From NCBI GenBank assembly GCA_051646055.1, contig JBOFCM010000085.1, positions 1 through 8,753 of the forward strand: 8,753 bases of DNA. Direction: 5' to 3'. The translations under genes were made by a program, and so were the position numbers. Under the pieces are notes generated by a model that was given only the letters and a program-made list of their open reading frames with translations, did not search any database and was not told the origin of the DNA. The stretch is from JAGNZR01 sp051646055 (GTDB lineage: Bacteria > Fusobacteriota > Fusobacteriia > Fusobacteriales > Fusobacteriaceae). Position 1 is the first letter of the stretch; each line of letters begins with the position of its first letter. Positions 6,985 to 8,753 of the stretch are shown in pieces.

Positions 6985-8400
6985 TTATTTTTTCTGTAAT
7001 CCAAAACTTTCCATATAATTTAGATCTCGAAGAAAAGCTTTCCAGTTAAGCTGAGAAAGTTCGGAAAAAAAAGTTGGAGGAATCTCAAGTTTTAACACAA
7101 GGGAGTATTCCTTCTTCTGTTTTTGGGAAAAATACTCGAAAAAGTTTATCACATCAACTTTATCTATATAATAGGAATCTAGAAGAGATTTTTTTATGGT
7201 CTCTCCTATCCAGTTTTCAAGTGAACCATCCAGTAAAAGCAATGTGAATGAGGATTTTTTTTTATAAAAAAATTCCTTAAGGTCTATACAGCTCTTAATA
7301 AAAAAATGTATTCTCAGGAGATCTTGGTTATAGATTTCAAAATTCAGATCTGAAGAGATTTTCTTTAAAATTTTCATAAGGCTGTCATCTATATCGTTTA
7401 TATCATCTCCGTAAAAATCTAACATAACATTTTTTCTGAGAGTTGATAATTTCAAGATATTAAAGAGTATATATCTCTGTTTTTCAGGTATCTCTCCAAT
7501 CTCTTTTTCTAAGGTTTCTATAAACTCAAAGTGAGGTTTATGAAGAAGCCCCAGGGCTGAGTCCTTTCCAAAATAAAGTTTGGCAAAAACAAAAGATAGA
7601 TTTAATTTACATGCCTGTATCTGGGGAACAGGGATATTTTCAAGGGGATCTAAGATATCCTGAGGAATATCCCAAAGAAATTTCATAAAATGTTTTTCCA
7701 GTCTCTCTGCTGGAAAAATATCAGAAAAATTTTTATTTATAAGTAGAACTGCCAAAACTTCATAATAAATTCCACGTCCCAGAGAGAAATTTTTTCCTTT
7801 GGGAAGAGATTTTATGATTTCTAAAATCTCTACTCTGTCCTGGGGAGAACAGAGTAGAGAATAGATTTCCTGCTGAAGGGGACTTACCCTCTTGGAAAGA
7901 ATTTTTAATACAATTTTCACAAAAAGTTGATATTTTTGAAAAAAATCTCCATGAAGCGAAAGCCCTTTGGCATTGATGCTGATAATTTCCAAATTGTAAA
8001 ATTGAGCTAATTCCTTAGCGGAATAAAGATCTAACTGAAGAGTTTTTCTGTTGAGTTTGAAATATTCTGAAATTTCAGTTAGATTTACAATTTCCCCAGT
8101 GATTAATTTAAAAATAAGGTATGAAATCCGGTCGCTTTTGCAGGGGGAAAAATTTAAATAGAGGAGAGCTGATATCGCTTCCTTGTCCTCTGTTTTCATA
8201 TAAAAAACTTTGTTATCTTTTTTTAAAGATGGAAAAGAGTTACATATTAAAAAACGGTCAATTTTATTTAAAGAATTTTTAATATTTACCAAGTTAAAAT
8301 CAAAATTTACAGAGAGATTCTCTAAAGTAATCTCTCTGTTACTGTTATCTATAAAAAATTGAAGAATCTCAACTTCTCTTTCTCCTAAAGAAATATTCAT
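6985..8400 (-). CDS. Transcriptional regulator with tandem HTH and degenerate PRD/EIIB-like regions
   Basis: This is a 471-residue DNA-binding regulator of the BglG/MtlR/Mga-like type. A first winged-HTH-like region covers about residues 5-50. A second HTH is clear at about 105-127 (LTEISEYFKLNRKTLQLDL), followed by a wing ending in GLSLHG (146-151), the layout seen before PRD modules. The middle (about 155-370) is helical and PRD-like, but I do not see the conserved phospho-His pattern. Residues 384-441 (FTLLLLDGSLENWIG onward) look like an EIIB fold, with a hydrophobic strand then a Gly-containing loop, but lack the phosphorylatable Cys. There is no EIIA domain, so it is shorter than typical family members (about 640-700). 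AAGGAG (8408-8413) sits 7 nt before the ATG. It is divergent from the activase gene, so it probably controls that operon; control of the upstream CoA operon is possible. The effector is unknown. Confidence 0.85.
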   Translation of the reverse strand: MNISLGEREVEILQFFIDNSNREITLENLSVNFDFNLVNIKNSLNKIDRFLICNSFPSLKKDNKVFYMKTEDKEAISALLYLNFSPCKSDRISYLIFKLITGEIVNLTEISEYFKLNRKTLQLDLYSAKELAQFYNLEIISINAKGLSLHGDFFQKYQLFVKIVLKILSKRVSPLQQEIYSLLCSPQDRVEILEIIKSLPKGKNFSLGRGIYYEVLAVLLINKNFSDIFPAERLEKHFMKFLWDIPQDILDPLENIPVPQIQACKLNLSFVFAKLYFGKDSALGLLHKPHFEFIETLEKEIGEIPEKQRYILFNILKLSTLRKNVMLDFYGDDINDIDDSLMKILKKISSDLNFEIYNQDLLRIHFFIKSCIDLKEFFYKKKSSFTLLLLDGSLENWIGETIKKSLLDSYYIDKVDVINFFEYFSQKQKKEYSLVLKLEIPPTFFSELSQLNWKAFLRDLNYMESFGLQKK

Positions 8401-8407
8401 CCATTTT

Positions 8408-8413
8408 CTCCTT
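8408..8413 (-). promoter_or_regulatory. Ribosome binding site of the regulator; decides its start
   Basis: Read on the - strand this is AAGGAG, 7 nt before the ATG whose first base is 8400. A second ATG at 8404-8402 is only 3 nt from it, in another frame that stops after 11 codons, so the ATG at 8400 is preferred. Confidence 0.75.
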
Positions 8414-8428
8414 AATTAACTGAAGTGG

Positions 8429-8479
8429 AAAAAAAAATCAAAAAAAAATTTTTAAAATTTCAAATTTCACAAAAAAAAA
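8429..8479. other. Phased A-tracts, probably curved DNA
   Basis: Three runs of nine A (8429-8437, 8440-8448, 8471-8479) and shorter A/T blocks (T at 8449-8453, A at 8454-8457) make this stretch almost free of G and C. The first run centres are about 11 bp apart, close to one helical turn, which favours intrinsic curvature in a control region. Confidence 0.45.
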
Positions 8480-8485
8480 TAAAAT

Positions 8486-8493
8486 AGTATACT
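8486..8493 (-). promoter_or_regulatory. Possible -10 element for the regulator (TATACT within AGTATACT)
   Basis: The palindrome AGTATACT gives TATACT on both strands, a good -10 match. On the - strand it would give a leader of roughly 80 nt before the regulator ATG. The -35 at 17-18 bp is poor (TAGAAC or TTAGAA), so the call is tentative. The - strand is chosen because it overlaps the far arm of the 9-bp inverted repeat. Confidence 0.3.
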
Positions 8494-8520
8494 TCAGTTG
8501 TCGTTTTTGTTCTAAAAATA

Positions 8521-8572
8521 ATCGAAATACAAAAATTTAAGATGACGGACAAGTGTCTTAATTTTCTTCGAT
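8521..8572. repeat. Long imperfect inverted repeat in the activase upstream region
   Basis: The outer arms ATCGAA (8521-8526) and TTCGAT (8567-8572) match exactly. The inner arms 8533-8542 and 8556-8565 pair over ten positions with one T-T mismatch. A 13-nt loop (8543-8555) contains GACGGAC. It is too far from any gene end and lacks a T run, so it is not a normal terminator. It could be an operator or a leader-RNA hairpin. Confidence 0.5.
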
Positions 8573-8579
8573 TTATCTC

Positions 8580-8616
8580 TGATATATCATATTAACACGT
8601 TTCAAATCTTATATCA
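8580..8616. repeat. TATATCA repeats: two direct copies and one overlapping inverted copy
   Basis: TATATCA occurs at 8583-8589 and 8610-8616, 27 bp apart. The first copy overlaps TGATATA (8580-8586) to form the palindrome GATATATC (8581-8588). The motif is short and A/T-rich, so chance is possible; the position upstream of the activase makes it a candidate regulator site. Confidence 0.3.
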
Positions 8617-8625
8617 ACATCATAG

Positions 8626-8638
8626 TTGTAAATTACAA
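8626..8638. promoter_or_regulatory. Palindrome TTGTAAATTACAA abutting the activase ribosome binding site
   Basis: TTGTAA and TTACAA are perfect inverted 6-mers with a single central A. The palindrome ends 2 nt before GGAGG (8641-8645). A protein bound here, or a small hairpin in the mRNA, would sit next to the start signal of the activase gene. Confidence 0.35.
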
Positions 8639-8640
8639 AA

Positions 8641-8645
8641 GGAGG
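8641..8645 (+). promoter_or_regulatory. Ribosome binding site selecting a TTG start
   Basis: GGAGG lies 6 nt before TTG at 8652-8654. No ATG or GTG with suitable spacing exists in the frame, and the next in-frame ATG is codon 15, inside conserved sequence. The TTG start is therefore well supported. Confidence 0.8.
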
Positions 8646-8651
8646 AATCAA

Positions 8652-8753
8652 TTGTCGAATCAGGGAATTGTTTTCAATATTCAGCGTTTTACAATGCACG
8701 ATGGACCAGGTATCCGTACAGAACTATTTTTAAAAGGCTGTCCTTTAAAGTGC
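8652..8753 (+). CDS. Glycyl-radical enzyme activating protein (radical SAM), 3' truncated by the window
   Basis: Only the first 34 codons are visible, but they are diagnostic. The segment GIVFNIQRFTMHDGPGIRTE followed by LFLKGCPLKC is the N-terminus of activases that install the glycyl radical in pyruvate formate-lyase-like enzymes, using S-adenosylmethionine and a [4Fe-4S] cluster. Cys30 and Cys34 are the first two ligands of the CX3CX2C motif; the third would fall at residue 37, just past the end. The start is TTG with a strong ribosome binding site. Related genes nearly always neighbour their glycyl radical enzyme, which should lie downstream of the window. Which enzyme it is (dehydratase, choline or sulfonate lyase, decarboxylase) cannot be told from this fragment. 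The regulator is transcribed divergently, 251 nt away. Confidence 0.93.
   Translation, partial: MSNQGIVFNIQRFTMHDGPGIRTELFLKGCPLKC

Larger units (their letters stand above)
8418..8499. repeat. Separated 9-bp inverted repeat, candidate operator pair
   Basis: AACTGAAGT at 8418-8426 recurs as its exact reverse complement ACTTCAGTT at 8491-8499, with a 64-bp A/T-rich spacer. The near arm lies just upstream of the regulator's ribosome binding site, and the far arm overlaps a possible -10 for the regulator. The arrangement fits a dimeric or looping autoregulator; the match is seen, the role is inferred. Confidence 0.5.

Noticed and set aside
8488..8493. TATACT read on the + strand as the activase promoter
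   Set aside because: The region 17 bp upstream (TTTCAC) is a poor -35 and the leader would be about 150 nt. No convincing + strand promoter was found in 8401-8651.
8626..8638. Rex redox-repressor site
   Set aside because: The palindrome is 13 bp with a single central base, whereas Rex sites are about 18 bp with TTGTGA-type arms and a longer spacer.

Overview
The window is AT-rich and densely coded, with strong AGGAGG-type ribosome binding sites and short intergenic gaps. Its proteins look like those of an anaerobic fermenter. The base composition and the gene set (clostridial-type Etf, a glycyl-radical activase, a CoA-transferase) fit Fusobacteriota or a low-GC Firmicute. I lean to the Ilyobacter/Propionigenium side of Fusobacteriota, but this is inference and no rRNA or marker gene is present to decide it.

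Positions 1-6918 (+ strand) hold six co-directional genes with gaps of 1 to 18 nt, almost certainly one operon whose promoter lies upstream of the window. They are: a 5'-truncated acyl-CoA dehydrogenase (ACAD) with intact signatures; etfB; etfA; an MFS transporter; a second, divergent ACAD in which Asp replaces the catalytic Glu; and a family I acyl-CoA:carboxylate CoA-transferase of the propionate CoA-transferase/YdiF type. Read together, this looks like a pathway that imports an acid, activates it by CoA exchange, acts on it at C-alpha/C-beta with one ACAD-fold enzyme, and reduces an enoyl-CoA with the other ACAD using electrons from EtfAB. The substrate cannot be named from the sequence. 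The layout resembles the Escherichia coli ydi cluster and, more loosely, the gamma-butyrobetaine (bbu) and acryloyl-CoA reductase systems.

Positions 6936-6969 form a strong hairpin with A and T tracts that can terminate transcription from both sides. Beyond it, on the - strand (6985-8400), is a 471-residue regulator with two N-terminal helix-turn-helix regions, a PRD-like helical middle and a degenerate EIIB-like C-terminus. No PTS gene is in view.

Positions 8401-8651 are a divergent control region. It holds phased A-tracts, a separated 9-bp inverted repeat, a long imperfect hairpin and small palindromes. From 8652 the window enters the first 34 codons of a glycyl-radical-enzyme activating protein (radical SAM), starting at TTG. 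The glycyl radical enzyme itself should lie just outside the window, and the divergent regulator probably controls that operon.
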